Shown piece by piece: positions 17,468-25,357 of a stretch of 64,000 bases of DNA. The translations under genes were made by a program, and so were the position numbers. The notes beneath the pieces were generated by a model, which saw nothing but the letters and a program-made list of their open reading frames with translations, made no database searches and was not told where the DNA came from. How positions within the stretch are numbered: the stretch's first letter is position 1; each line of letters starts with the position of its first letter. This DNA comes from Noviherbaspirillum massiliense JC206 (GTDB taxonomy: Bacteria > Pseudomonadota > Gammaproteobacteria > Burkholderiales > Burkholderiaceae_D): the NCBI RefSeq assembly GCF_000312045.1, contig NZ_HE978635.1, positions 188,674 to 252,673 of the forward strand, in the 5' to 3' direction.

Positions 17468-18130
17468 ATGAATGCTTCCGGACTTGAGATGCCCTCTTCG
17501 CAAACCCTTCTGCCGCCGCTTGCGCCCGAAGAGCAGGCGCGCGCCGACCTGTATGCCCTGATCGCTTCCCTGCTGCTGACGCCTCCCGACGCGCAATTGC
17601 TTGCGTCACTGGCGCAGGCCGATTCGCTGAGCTCCCAGCAGTCCGACAATCCGCTCGATCTTGCCTGGGAAAAACTGGTTGCCGCTGCCGCAGTGGTTGA
17701 CGAATATGCGGTGCGCGAAGAATTCGACGCCCTGTTCGTCAGCGTTTCCAAACCCCAAGTCAATCCCTACGCTTCCCTCTATCTCGCCGGCTTCATGATG
17801 GAAAAGCCGCTGGCCGAGCTGCGCGACGACCTGGCTAAACTCGGACTGCGACGAAGGGAAGGCGTGCGCGAACTGGAAGATCACCTGGCGGCGCTGTGCG
17901 AAACCATGCGAGTGCTGATCACCGGGGGGCAGGCCGGGGACAGGCAAACGCTCGAATGCCAGAAGGCGTTTTTCGAAAAGCATATCGCGCCCTGGTATGA
18001 ACGCTGCCTGCACGACATCCGCTCTGCCGGCGGCGCCAATTTTTACCTGCATGTCGCAAGCCTGATCCAGGCTTTCTTTGAAATCGAGTTGCAGGCTTTC
18101 GACATCGAAGAAGCCTGCCCTGTTGAGTGA
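17468..18130 (+). CDS. TorD-like molybdoenzyme chaperone
   Basis: A 220-residue cytoplasmic helical protein preceded by a GGAGG ribosome binding site. The N-terminal RADLYALIASLLLTPPD and the segment YASLYLAGFMMEKPLAELR fit the TorD/DmsD family, which binds Tat leaders of molybdoenzymes and protects them until cofactor is inserted. The gene is directly upstream of a small Tat peptide and the Tat-bearing catalytic subunit, so FdhA is its likely client. The start codon lies 13 bases after the GGAGG core. Confidence 0.88.
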   Translation: MNASGLEMPSSQTLLPPLAPEEQARADLYALIASLLLTPPDAQLLASLAQADSLSSQQSDNPLDLAWEKLVAAAAVVDEYAVREEFDALFVSVSKPQVNPYASLYLAGFMMEKPLAELRDDLAKLGLRRREGVRELEDHLAALCETMRVLITGGQAGDRQTLECQKAFFEKHIAPWYERCLHDIRSAGGANFYLHVASLIQAFFEIELQAFDIEEACPVE

Positions 18131-18137
18131 GGATGGA

Positions 18138-18374
18138 ATGAACGCTTTGCATCCCAAGGAAGAAGCGGCCAGCGGTAAACAAGTGAATGCCTCGCGACGC
18201 AGATTCCTCTCCGGCGCCAAGGTGCTGGGGGCGATCGGCGCCGCTGCCCTGGTCGGCAAGCAGCTGGAAGTCGAGGCATCGGTGGTGGAGCTGGAAACGC
18301 CCGAACCGCCGGCCACGAACGGCTACCACGAGACCGAACATATCCGGAAGTATTACCACTCTGCACGTTTTTAA
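18138..18374 (+). CDS. Small formate dehydrogenase-region Tat-signal protein
   Basis: A 78-residue product from the ATG at 18138 (RBS GAGGATGG). It consists mainly of a twin-arginine signal (SRRRFLSGAKVLGAIGAAAL) followed by a short acidic tail ending HETEHIRKYYHSARF. This is the architecture of the family described as the formate dehydrogenase region Tat target. It lies 7 bases after the chaperone gene and 12 bases before the catalytic subunit gene. It probably travels with or helps export the FDH complex. Confidence 0.88.
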   Translation: MNALHPKEEAASGKQVNASRRRFLSGAKVLGAIGAAALVGKQLEVEASVVELETPEPPATNGYHETEHIRKYYHSARF

Positions 18375-18386
18375 GGAGCGGCGTCC

Positions 18387-21254
18387 ATGTCACTCACGAG
18401 AAGTTCCGGCAGCGGCACCAGCACATTGCTGCGCAAGGGAATCGACCGGGCTGCCACGGCCACCTTGAACCGGCGCTCCTTCCTCAAGCGGGTCGGGTTG
18501 ACGGCAGGCGCGGGCGTGCTGGCGCGCCAGCTGCCGCTCAACGTGATCCAGTCTGCGCGGGCCGACAATGTCGTCGTTCCGCCGGGCGGCGCGACCGAAG
18601 TCAAGCATACGGTTTGCAGCCACTGTTCGGTCGGCTGCTCGGTCGAGGCAGTGGTGAAGAATGGCGTGTGGATCCGCCAGGACACCGCCTTCGATTCCCC
18701 CATCAACATGGGTGCGCATTGCGCCAAGGGTGCCTCGGTGCGCGAGCATGGGCATGGCGAAGGCCGGCTGCGCTATCCGATGAAACTGGTGAACGGCAAG
18801 TACCAGCGCATTTCCTGGGATCAGGCGATCCAGGAAGTCGGCGACAAGATGCTGCAGATCCGGAAGGAGGCGGGACCGGATGCGATTTTCTGGATCGGTT
18901 CCAGCAAGCACAACAATGAACAGTCGTATTTGCTGCGCAAGTTCGTGTCCATGTGGGGCAGCAACAATATGGACCACCAGGCGCGCATTTGCCACTCGAC
19001 CACTGTTGCCGGCGTCGCTCAGACCTTCGGCTACGGGGCGATGACCAATTCCTTCAACGACCTGCATCATTCCAAGGCGGTGCTGTTCATCGGCTCCAAC
19101 CCGGCAGAGGCACACCCGATCTCGATGCTGCATTTCCTGCATGCGAAGGAACTCGGCGCAAAGATGATCGTGATCGATCCGCGCTTCACGCGCACCGCGC
19201 GCTTTGCCGACCATTACGTGCGGGTGCGGCCCGGGACCGATATTCCGCTGGTGTGGGGCATCCTGTGGCATATCTTTGCCAACGGCTGGGAAGACAAGAA
19301 ATACATTGCCGAGCGCACCTACGGCATGGAAGAGGTGCGCAAGGAAGTGGCGAAGTGGACGCCGGACAAGGTGGCGGATGTCACCGGCGTGGCCGAAGTG
19401 GATGTGCGCCTGGCAGCCGAGATGCTGGCGAAGAACCGGCCTTCCTCCGTCGTCTGGTGCATGGGCATTACCCAGCACCATGTCGGCACCGCCAATGTGC
19501 GCGCCTTGTGCACCCTGCAGCTGGCGCTGGGCAACATCGGCATTGCCGGCGGCGGCGCGAACATCTACCGCGGCCATGACAATGTGCAGGGCGCAACCGA
19601 TGTCGGCCCCAATCCGGATTCCCTGCCGGGTTACTACGGCATCGCGGAAGGCGCGTGGAAGCATTTCTGTTCCGTGTGGGGCGTCGATTACAACTGGATG
19701 GTGTCGCGCTTTGCATCCAAGGAATTGATGGAAAAGCCGGGCATGACCGTGTCGCGCTGGTTCGACGGCATCCTGGAGAAAAACGAGTACGTCGACCAGC
19801 CGAGCAATTTCCGCGCAGTCGTGTACTGGGGCCATGCGCCGAACAGCCAGACCCGCTTGCCGGACATGAAGGCGGCGATGCAGAAGCTGGACATGCTGGT
19901 GGTCATCGATCCCTATCCGACCATGACCGCCGCCATGCACGGCCGCAAGGATGGCGTCTACCTGCTGCCGGCCACCACCCAGTTCGAGACGCAGGGTTCG
20001 GTGACCGCGTCGAACCGCAGCCTGCAGTGGCGCGAGCGAGTGATCCAGCCGCTGTTCGAATGCAAGACCGACCATGAAATCATGTACCTCTTCGCGAAGA
20101 AGTTCGGCTACGCGGAAGAGCTTTGCAAGAACATCAAGGTGGTCAACAACGAACCGGTGATCGAAGACATCCTGCGCGAGATCAACCGCTCCTGCTGGAC
20201 CATCGGCTACACCGGCCAGTCGCCGGAGCGGCTGAAGCTGCACATGCTGAACAAGCACACCTTCAACCCGACCACGCTGCTCGCGGAATCCGGGCCGTGC
20301 AAGGGCGATTACTACGGTCTGCCCTGGCCGTGCTGGGGCACGCCGGAACTGAAGCACCCGGGCACGCCCATCCTGTATGACCTGTCCAAGTCGGTGATGG
20401 AAGGCGGCCTGCCCTTCCGCGCGAACTGGGGCGTCGAGCATAACGGCCAGACGCTGCTGGCAGCCGACGGCTCCACCAACAAGGACAGCGAACTCGATAT
20501 CGGCTACCCGGAATTCGACCATGTCTTCCTCAAGAAGCTGGGCTGGTGGAACGAGCTCACGCCGGAGGAGCAGAAGCAGGCCGAAGGCAAGAACTGGAAG
20601 ACCGACCAGTCGGGCGGCATCATCCGGGTCGTGATTTCCCACGGCTGCGCGCCCTGGGGCAACGCCCGTGCCCGCGTCAATGTCTGGAACTTCCCGGATC
20701 CGGTGCCGGTGCATCGCGAGCCGATCATGAGCCCGCGGCGCGACTTGGTGGCGAAATATCCGACCTACGACGACAAGGCTGCCTTCTGGCGCCTGCCGAC
20801 CTTGTACAAGTCGGCGCAGGCCAAGGATTTCTCCAAGGATTACCCGCTGATCATGACCTCCGGTCGCATCGTCGAATACGAAGGCGGCGGTGATGAAACC
20901 CGCTCCAACCCCTGGCTTGCGGAGCTGCAGCAAAACATGTTCGTCGAAATGAACGAGCATGATGCAAGGCAGATTGGCGTGAAGCTCGGCCAGTACGTTT
21001 GGGTCGAGACGCCTTCCGGCGCGCGCCTGAAAATAATGGCAATGGTGACGCCGCGGGTGCCGCAAGGGCTGGTGTGGATGCCCTTCCACTTCGGCGGCTG
21101 GTGGATGGGCGAGGACTTGATCGGGCATTACCCGGAAGGCGCGGCACCGCTGGTGCGCGGAGAAGCCTGCAACACCGGCTTCACCTACGGATACGACATC
21201 GTCACCATGATGCAGGAGACCAAGGTTTCACTGTGCCGGCTGGTGAAAGCATAA
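18387..21254 (+). CDS. fdhA: Formate dehydrogenase catalytic alpha subunit (molybdenum, 4Fe-4S)
   Basis: A 955-residue periplasmic enzyme that oxidises formate to CO2. The N-terminus carries a Tat signal (NRRSFLKRVGLTAGAG). A 4Fe-4S binding region follows (CSHCSVGC with a later Cys in GAHCAKG). The residue that is selenocysteine in E. coli FdnG is cysteine here (ARICHSTTVAG, near residue 201), followed by the catalytic-site His, so no Sec machinery is needed. The C-terminal part (VWVETPSGARLKIMAMVTPR) matches the molybdopterin dinucleotide binding domain. RBS AAGGAG precedes the ATG. It forms a complex with the beta and cytochrome b subunits encoded next. Confidence 0.95.
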   Translation: MSLTRSSGSGTSTLLRKGIDRAATATLNRRSFLKRVGLTAGAGVLARQLPLNVIQSARADNVVVPPGGATEVKHTVCSHCSVGCSVEAVVKNGVWIRQDTAFDSPINMGAHCAKGASVREHGHGEGRLRYPMKLVNGKYQRISWDQAIQEVGDKMLQIRKEAGPDAIFWIGSSKHNNEQSYLLRKFVSMWGSNNMDHQARICHSTTVAGVAQTFGYGAMTNSFNDLHHSKAVLFIGSNPAEAHPISMLHFLHAKELGAKMIVIDPRFTRTARFADHYVRVRPGTDIPLVWGILWHIFANGWEDKKYIAERTYGMEEVRKEVAKWTPDKVADVTGVAEVDVRLAAEMLAKNRPSSVVWCMGITQHHVGTANVRALCTLQLALGNIGIAGGGANIYRGHDNVQGATDVGPNPDSLPGYYGIAEGAWKHFCSVWGVDYNWMVSRFASKELMEKPGMTVSRWFDGILEKNEYVDQPSNFRAVVYWGHAPNSQTRLPDMKAAMQKLDMLVVIDPYPTMTAAMHGRKDGVYLLPATTQFETQGSVTASNRSLQWRERVIQPLFECKTDHEIMYLFAKKFGYAEELCKNIKVVNNEPVIEDILREINRSCWTIGYTGQSPERLKLHMLNKHTFNPTTLLAESGPCKGDYYGLPWPCWGTPELKHPGTPILYDLSKSVMEGGLPFRANWGVEHNGQTLLAADGSTNKDSELDIGYPEFDHVFLKKLGWWNELTPEEQKQAEGKNWKTDQSGGIIRVVISHGCAPWGNARARVNVWNFPDPVPVHREPIMSPRRDLVAKYPTYDDKAAFWRLPTLYKSAQAKDFSKDYPLIMTSGRIVEYEGGGDETRSNPWLAELQQNMFVEMNEHDARQIGVKLGQYVWVETPSGARLKIMAMVTPRVPQGLVWMPFHFGGWWMGEDLIGHYPEGAAPLVRGEACNTGFTYGYDIVTMMQETKVSLCRLVKA

Positions 21255-21303
21255 AGCGCGGACGCTACGCACATTTTTGATCGCGCTTTCTCAGGAGAAT
21301 GCA

Positions 21304-21984
21304 ATGGCAGCCAGAATGAAGTTCATTTGCGACACCGAGCGCTGCATCGACTGCAACGGCTGCGTGACCGCATGCAAGAACGAGAACGAGACGCCGTGGG
21401 GCGTGAACCGGCGGCGGGTCGTGACCATCAATGACGGCGTGCCGGGCGAGCATTCGATCTCGGTGGCCTGCATGCATTGCACCGATGCGCCCTGCATGGC
21501 GGTGTGTCCGGTAGATTGCTTCTACCACACCGAGGACGGCATCGTCCTGCATGACAAGGACATGTGCATCGGCTGCGGCTACTGCTATTACGCCTGTCCG
21601 TTCGGCGCGCCGCAGTTTCCGGAAACCGGCGCCTTCAACCATCGCGGCAAGATGGACAAGTGCACCTTCTGCGCCGGCGGCCCGGAACCAGACCAATCCG
21701 AAGCCGAATTCAAGAAGTATGGCCGCAACCGCGTGAGCGAAGGCAAGTTGCCGGTATGCGCGGAGCAATGCGGCACCAAGGCCTTGCTCGGCGGCGAAGC
21801 CAACATCATTGCCGACATCTACCGCGAGCGGGTGGAAACCCGCGGCTACGGACCGGAACTCTGGGGCTGGAATATCGCCTATCGACCGAAGAACGGCGAA
21901 CCGATCCGCAACAAGGGGGACGGGCCGCGCGAGAACCAGATCCAGGGCCAATACCAGAACCAAGTACGGAAACTGCCGACATGA
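21304..21984 (+). CDS. fdhB: Formate dehydrogenase iron-sulfur beta subunit
   Basis: A 226-residue protein with four 4Fe-4S cluster motifs in the usual order: CDTERCIDCNGCVTACK, CMHCTDAPCMAVCP, CIGCGYCYYACP, and CTFC with later Cys at VCAEQCG. It transfers electrons from the catalytic subunit to cytochrome b. There is no signal peptide of its own, so it should be exported with the Tat-bearing alpha subunit. RBS AGGAGA supports the ATG at 21304. Its TGA overlaps the ATG of the next lipoprotein gene (ATGA). Confidence 0.95.
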   Translation: MAARMKFICDTERCIDCNGCVTACKNENETPWGVNRRRVVTINDGVPGEHSISVACMHCTDAPCMAVCPVDCFYHTEDGIVLHDKDMCIGCGYCYYACPFGAPQFPETGAFNHRGKMDKCTFCAGGPEPDQSEAEFKKYGRNRVSEGKLPVCAEQCGTKALLGGEANIIADIYRERVETRGYGPELWGWNIAYRPKNGEPIRNKGDGPRENQIQGQYQNQVRKLPT

Positions 21985-22199
21985 AACCTGCACGCTATCT
22001 GGCCGTCGGCCTGCTGCCCCTGATCCTGTGCGGCTGTCTGGAAGTGGAACAGCATCCGTCATGGGTTCGCGGCGAGTACAACGGCAAGCCGGACAACCAG
22101 CCGCAACAGACCAGCTTCCATGGCGACCGCCTGGCCTGGAATGCCGCCATCACCGACCGCAACTACCGCCAGAACGAATACCGGCGGGCCAAACCATGA
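21981..22199 (+). CDS. Small lipoprotein inside the formate dehydrogenase operon
   Basis: A 72-residue ORF that begins within the stop of fdhB (ATGA overlap), which implies translational coupling. The N-terminus has a positive residue and a hydrophobic core ending in a plausible lipobox (LPLILCGC, with Cys at residue 19). The mature part is hydrophilic with many Gln, Asn and Arg, and I recognise no family. It may be an accessory subunit that links the periplasmic FDH module to the membrane, but that is only inference from position. Confidence 0.65.
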   Translation: MKPARYLAVGLLPLILCGCLEVEQHPSWVRGEYNGKPDNQPQQTSFHGDRLAWNAAITDRNYRQNEYRRAKP

Positions 22200-22211
22200 A
22201 AGGCTAGTGAC

Positions 22212-23270
22212 ATGGATTCCTTATCCTTTCGGCAGCTTTTGTCCGTCCTGCTGTTCGCCTTGCTGATCCCGGTCCTGGCGCATGCCGCAGTGCCCAATGA
22301 AGATGCGGTGCCGGCATATGCGGAAGAGCAGACCATCCTGCAAACCGAGAAGAACACGCCCGAACCCGGGTGGGGCGATGCGGCTTCCGGCCGGGTGCAC
22401 ATGGACCGGCACTTCCTCGGCCAGTACGGCGAGTCGGAAGGCAATGTGATCCTGCAGCGCGGCGGCAATACCTGGCGCAATCTGCGCAACGGCCCGATCG
22501 CCACGATCAGCGGCGCACTGATGGTGCTGATGCTGCTGGGGATCGTCGCCTTTTACCGCGCGGTGGGGCCGGCACCGGCGCCGCCGGAATCCGGCCGCCG
22601 GGTCGAACGGTTTTCCAGCTGGGACCGGATCGTCCACTGGGCGACCGCGATCAGCTTCCTGATCCTGGCGATCACTGGCCTCATCGTCATGTTCGGCAAG
22701 AAGCTGCTGTTGCCCTGGATGGGGCATGACGTCTATTCCTGGCTCGCCATCATTTCCAAGTACCTGCACAACTTCTTCGGCCCGCTGTTCATCCTGTGCT
22801 CCGTCATCCTGTTCTTTACCTTCCTGCGCAAGAACATCTTCGAGCGCTGGGACTGGCAATGGATCAAGAAGGGCGGCGGCTTGCTGAGCCATGAACATGT
22901 GCCGGCGGGTTATTTCAATGCCGGTGAAAAGCTGTGGTTCTGGGGCGGCGTCACGCTGCTGGGCCTGGTCATGTCCATCAGCGGCCTGATCCTCGACTTC
23001 GTGAATTTCGGGCAAACGCGCTACATCCTCCAGTGGGCAAACTACCTGCATGTTGCCGGCGCCACCTTCTACATCATTGCCGCCATGGGCCACATCTATA
23101 TCGGTACTCTGGGCACGCCGGGCGCCTATCATGCAATGCGTCACGGGACGGTGGATGAAGAATGGGCGCGGACGCATCACCCGATCTGGTATGAGGAATT
23201 GCGGGGCGGCGGCTCCCGTCCGCCGCCGGCAGGCGCCTTCCCCGAAGGCACGGCGCCGCGACGTACCTGA
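22212..23270 (+). CDS. fdhC: Formate dehydrogenase cytochrome b gamma subunit
   Basis: A 352-residue inner-membrane protein. It has an N-terminal signal-like helix (about 7-26), a periplasmic region of about 80 residues, a helix at about 96-116, and then the four-helix cytochrome b core with His residues in DRIVHWATAIS, SKYLHNFFGP, NYLHVAGATF and AAMGHIYIG as likely haem and quinone-site ligands. It passes electrons to quinone. The extended N-terminus before the core is typical of this type of FDH gamma subunit. It follows the small lipoprotein gene by 12 bases. Confidence 0.92.
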   Translation: MDSLSFRQLLSVLLFALLIPVLAHAAVPNEDAVPAYAEEQTILQTEKNTPEPGWGDAASGRVHMDRHFLGQYGESEGNVILQRGGNTWRNLRNGPIATISGALMVLMLLGIVAFYRAVGPAPAPPESGRRVERFSSWDRIVHWATAISFLILAITGLIVMFGKKLLLPWMGHDVYSWLAIISKYLHNFFGPLFILCSVILFFTFLRKNIFERWDWQWIKKGGGLLSHEHVPAGYFNAGEKLWFWGGVTLLGLVMSISGLILDFVNFGQTRYILQWANYLHVAGATFYIIAAMGHIYIGTLGTPGAYHAMRHGTVDEEWARTHHPIWYEELRGGGSRPPPAGAFPEGTAPRRT

Positions 23271-23283
23271 AGAGGAGGAAACG

Positions 23284-23688
23284 ATGCGCACATCATCAAC
23301 CGCCCTGGCCGGATGCACCATCTGCCTGCTGGCAGCGCTTGCCGGCTGCAGCAAGGATGAAGGCGGCTCGCCAGGCAGCAAGTCTGCGCAGACACATTTC
23401 CCGGGCATGGTGACTGCCGGCGGCGGCACCAGCGGCGAAGTCATGGCGCAAGCCAAGCAGACAACTGTTCAGGGCAACCCGAGCGGCACGCCAGGCATAC
23501 CCGAAGGTGCCCAGGGCAACCCGAGCGGCGCTGCGATGGGTGGAACGACGCAAGGCGCAGCGGCTTCCAAGACCGAGCCGGGCGGCGCGTCTTCCCAATC
23601 CACTCCACCATCCGGCACGCCGCAAAGCCAGGTTGGAGGCGGCAGCGTCACGACGCCCAATACGCCCGCATCTCCCGCTAAACCCTGA
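23284..23688 (+). CDS. Gly/Ser/Pro-rich lipoprotein at the 3' side of fdhC
   Basis: A 134-residue protein from the ATG at 23284, preceded by GAGGAGG. The signal peptide ends in a clear lipobox (LLAALAGC). The mature protein is low complexity, rich in Gly, Ser, Thr, Pro and Gln, and contains two QGNPSG repeats, so it is probably disordered. I recognise no family. It lies 13 bases after the cytochrome b gene, so it is probably co-transcribed. Confidence 0.7.
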   Translation: MRTSSTALAGCTICLLAALAGCSKDEGGSPGSKSAQTHFPGMVTAGGGTSGEVMAQAKQTTVQGNPSGTPGIPEGAQGNPSGAAMGGTTQGAAASKTEPGGASSQSTPPSGTPQSQVGGGSVTTPNTPASPAKP

Positions 23689-23705
23689 ACCAGGAAGACA
23701 TGGCG

Positions 23706-24137
23706 ATGAGCACGATACCCCATCATCTGATGCGTTACGGCGCAGCCGTCCTCGGCGCCATTGCCTGCAGTGCAGCCGTGGCTGCACTGCCGCCGCCGAC
23801 GCCGGAGCAGCAAAAAGCCGCGGCGGCCAAGAAGGAACAGGCAGCGGCCGAAGCCGAAAAGCAGAAGCAGGAGTTGGCTGCCTCCATGGAAAAGGTGACG
23901 GAACACTGGCGTTCGCAAGCCAAGGCCAACGGTTGGGAAACCCGTCCGCCGGTTCCGGTGTCAGCCCCGCAAGGCATCCAGGCCTCCACTTCGCAGTCCA
24001 GCGCCTCCGGCCAGCCGGAAGGCCGTCTGGGCAGCGCAGCCCAGCAAGCGCCGATCCGCAGCGAAAAGCTGGGCACGGCGCCGCCGAGCGAGGATGTGAA
24101 GAAAAAGCCCTCCGACGATTCGGGCGGGAAGAAATAG
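23706..24137 (+). CDS. Exported Ala/Lys/Glu-rich coiled protein of the fdh locus
   Basis: About 143 residues (ATG at 23700 or 23706). A signal peptide is visible (YGAAVLGAIACSAAVAA). It is followed by a charged helix rich in Ala, Lys, Glu and Gln (QQKAAAAKKEQAAAEAEKQK), likely coiled coil, and a low-complexity tail ending DDSGGKK. I recognise no family. The position between fdhC and DUF3305 suggests an envelope accessory role. Confidence 0.6.
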   Translation: MSTIPHHLMRYGAAVLGAIACSAAVAALPPPTPEQQKAAAAKKEQAAAEAEKQKQELAASMEKVTEHWRSQAKANGWETRPPVPVSAPQGIQASTSQSSASGQPEGRLGSAAQQAPIRSEKLGTAPPSEDVKKKPSDDSGGKK

Positions 24138-24183
24138 CGATGCGGACATTGCGATCCATCCGGCTTGTCCGCGGAGCGTCTTC

Positions 24184-24624
24184 ATGCTGATGGACAGCAT
24201 GCCGATCGCCGTGATCATGCAGCGGCGCCTCCTCCATCATCCGTGGATGGATGACACCTGGTCCGCGATTGCCGTGGTGCCGGACAGCGGGGGGCTTCCC
24301 CCGATGCAGAAGCTGAGATGCAGCGAGGACTGCGAATCCTATCTGGTCTCCGGCCTGCAGCTGGAGCTTCATCGCGACGGCAACGACGCCTATTTCGAAA
24401 ACTGGAATGCACCGGAACCGAAAGTCTTCGTGATGTGGCGCATGCAGGAAGGCAGGGCGATTCCGCTTCTCGCATCGGTCAGCTATGTCGAGGGCACCCG
24501 CATGTTCGACTCGGGCGAATCGGCGGACGGGGTGCCGATGCCGGCTGAAATCCATCTCTGGCTGGGACGCTACCTGCAGCAGCATTACCAGCCGCGCCAG
24601 CGCCGCGGGCGCGAACACGGCTAG
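24184..24624 (+). CDS. DUF3305 family protein of formate dehydrogenase loci
   Basis: A 146-residue soluble protein. Segments such as AVIMQRRLLHHPWMDDTW, ELHRDGNDAYFENW and MPAEIHLWLGRYLQQHY match DUF3305 as I know it. The family is found almost only beside formate dehydrogenase genes, normally directly upstream of DUF3306. Here it is the last gene of the locus, about 9 kb from DUF3306. Function is unknown. The start could be ATG 24184 or 24190. Confidence 0.8.
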   Translation: MLMDSMPIAVIMQRRLLHHPWMDDTWSAIAVVPDSGGLPPMQKLRCSEDCESYLVSGLQLELHRDGNDAYFENWNAPEPKVFVMWRMQEGRAIPLLASVSYVEGTRMFDSGESADGVPMPAEIHLWLGRYLQQHYQPRQRRGREHG

Positions 24625-24986
24625 GCTCCGCGAACCGCGGCCGGGTTAGGCCGGCAGAAGCCGGTGGCGCAGACATTCGGGCGATCCCGGTTCACACATT
24701 CTTCCTTCCCCATTGCCCGTCCGGCATCCCGGCCTGCGAATCTACCTACCCCCCAAATAGGGCATTTACAATTAGTTACACAAGAGTAAGATTTCCATAA
24801 GGAAATGCCGATCCAGCCTCACTTTTCTCTTGAAAATCAATGGCTTGGTGATGGCGTTTTCCTGAGTGGTGCTTACAACTTGTTGCATCTTGGCTTGCTT
24901 GTTAACCGCGCTTTGCATGCGTGCGCAGCTTCCGGTGCTCCCGGTGGCGGCCTCGGAACGGCGCCGTATGACGAAAGGGGAAAGAA
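24625..24986. other. Intergenic region with an AT-rich promoter-like zone
   Basis: A drop in GC content occurs at about 24755-24870. A perfect inverted repeat ATTTCC-ATAA-GGAAAT lies at 24791-24806. A 61-codon frame starting at 24805 has no signal or domain and is not called. This zone probably contains the promoter for the small exported protein at 24987. Confidence 0.4.
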
Positions 24987-25280
24987 ATGAAAGCAATCGC
25001 ACTTGCCATTCCGGTTCTGGTTTTTTCCAGCGCTGCCCTTGCCATCGAGGTGGCGACCACCGGGCCTCTGCCTGCCTTTGACAGTTTCAGCTGCGCCCAG
25101 CTGGCGGATGCGGCCGACACCATCGGTTCCATTGCGCTCGCGGTGCGGCAATCGGCGGAAGAAAACCGGGTTCAGCCGGTCCCTGCCCGGGACAGTCTGG
25201 AAGCCAGACAAGCCATGTTGATGACTCTGGCCGACGGCGTTTTTGTCGCCTACCACGACAAGCAGTGTTCTTCGTATTGA
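24987..25280 (+). CDS. Small exported protein of unknown function
   Basis: A 97-residue product with RBS AAAGGGGAAAG. The signal peptide is clear (AIPVLVFSSAALA), with a predicted cleavage near residue 19. The mature part is about 78 residues with two Cys (in FSCAQLAD and the C-terminal KQCSSY) that may form a disulfide in the periplasm. I recognise no family. It is 77 bases upstream of a periplasmic binding protein gene and may share its transcript. Confidence 0.65.
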   Translation: MKAIALAIPVLVFSSAALAIEVATTGPLPAFDSFSCAQLADAADTIGSIALAVRQSAEENRVQPVPARDSLEARQAMLMTLADGVFVAYHDKQCSSY

Positions 25281-25357
25281 GCCGGCCGACTGACGGCAGG
25301 CCATCACAAAACGCGGCACCGGCGCTTGTGCAGGCAGCCGCATGAAAGGGGGGAGAA

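Noticed and set aside
18980-19000. Selenocysteine in formate dehydrogenase
   Set aside because: The codon at the catalytic position is TGC (Cys) in ARICHSTT, so no recoding is needed.
18390-21128. A 912-codon open frame antisense to the formate dehydrogenase alpha gene
   Set aside because: It is a shadow produced by high-GC codon bias of fdhA. It has no domain content, while the plus strand encodes a textbook molybdoenzyme.
24805-24990. A 61-codon ORF ahead of the small exported protein
   Set aside because: No signal peptide, no domain, and poor initiation context. It overlaps the putative promoter zone.
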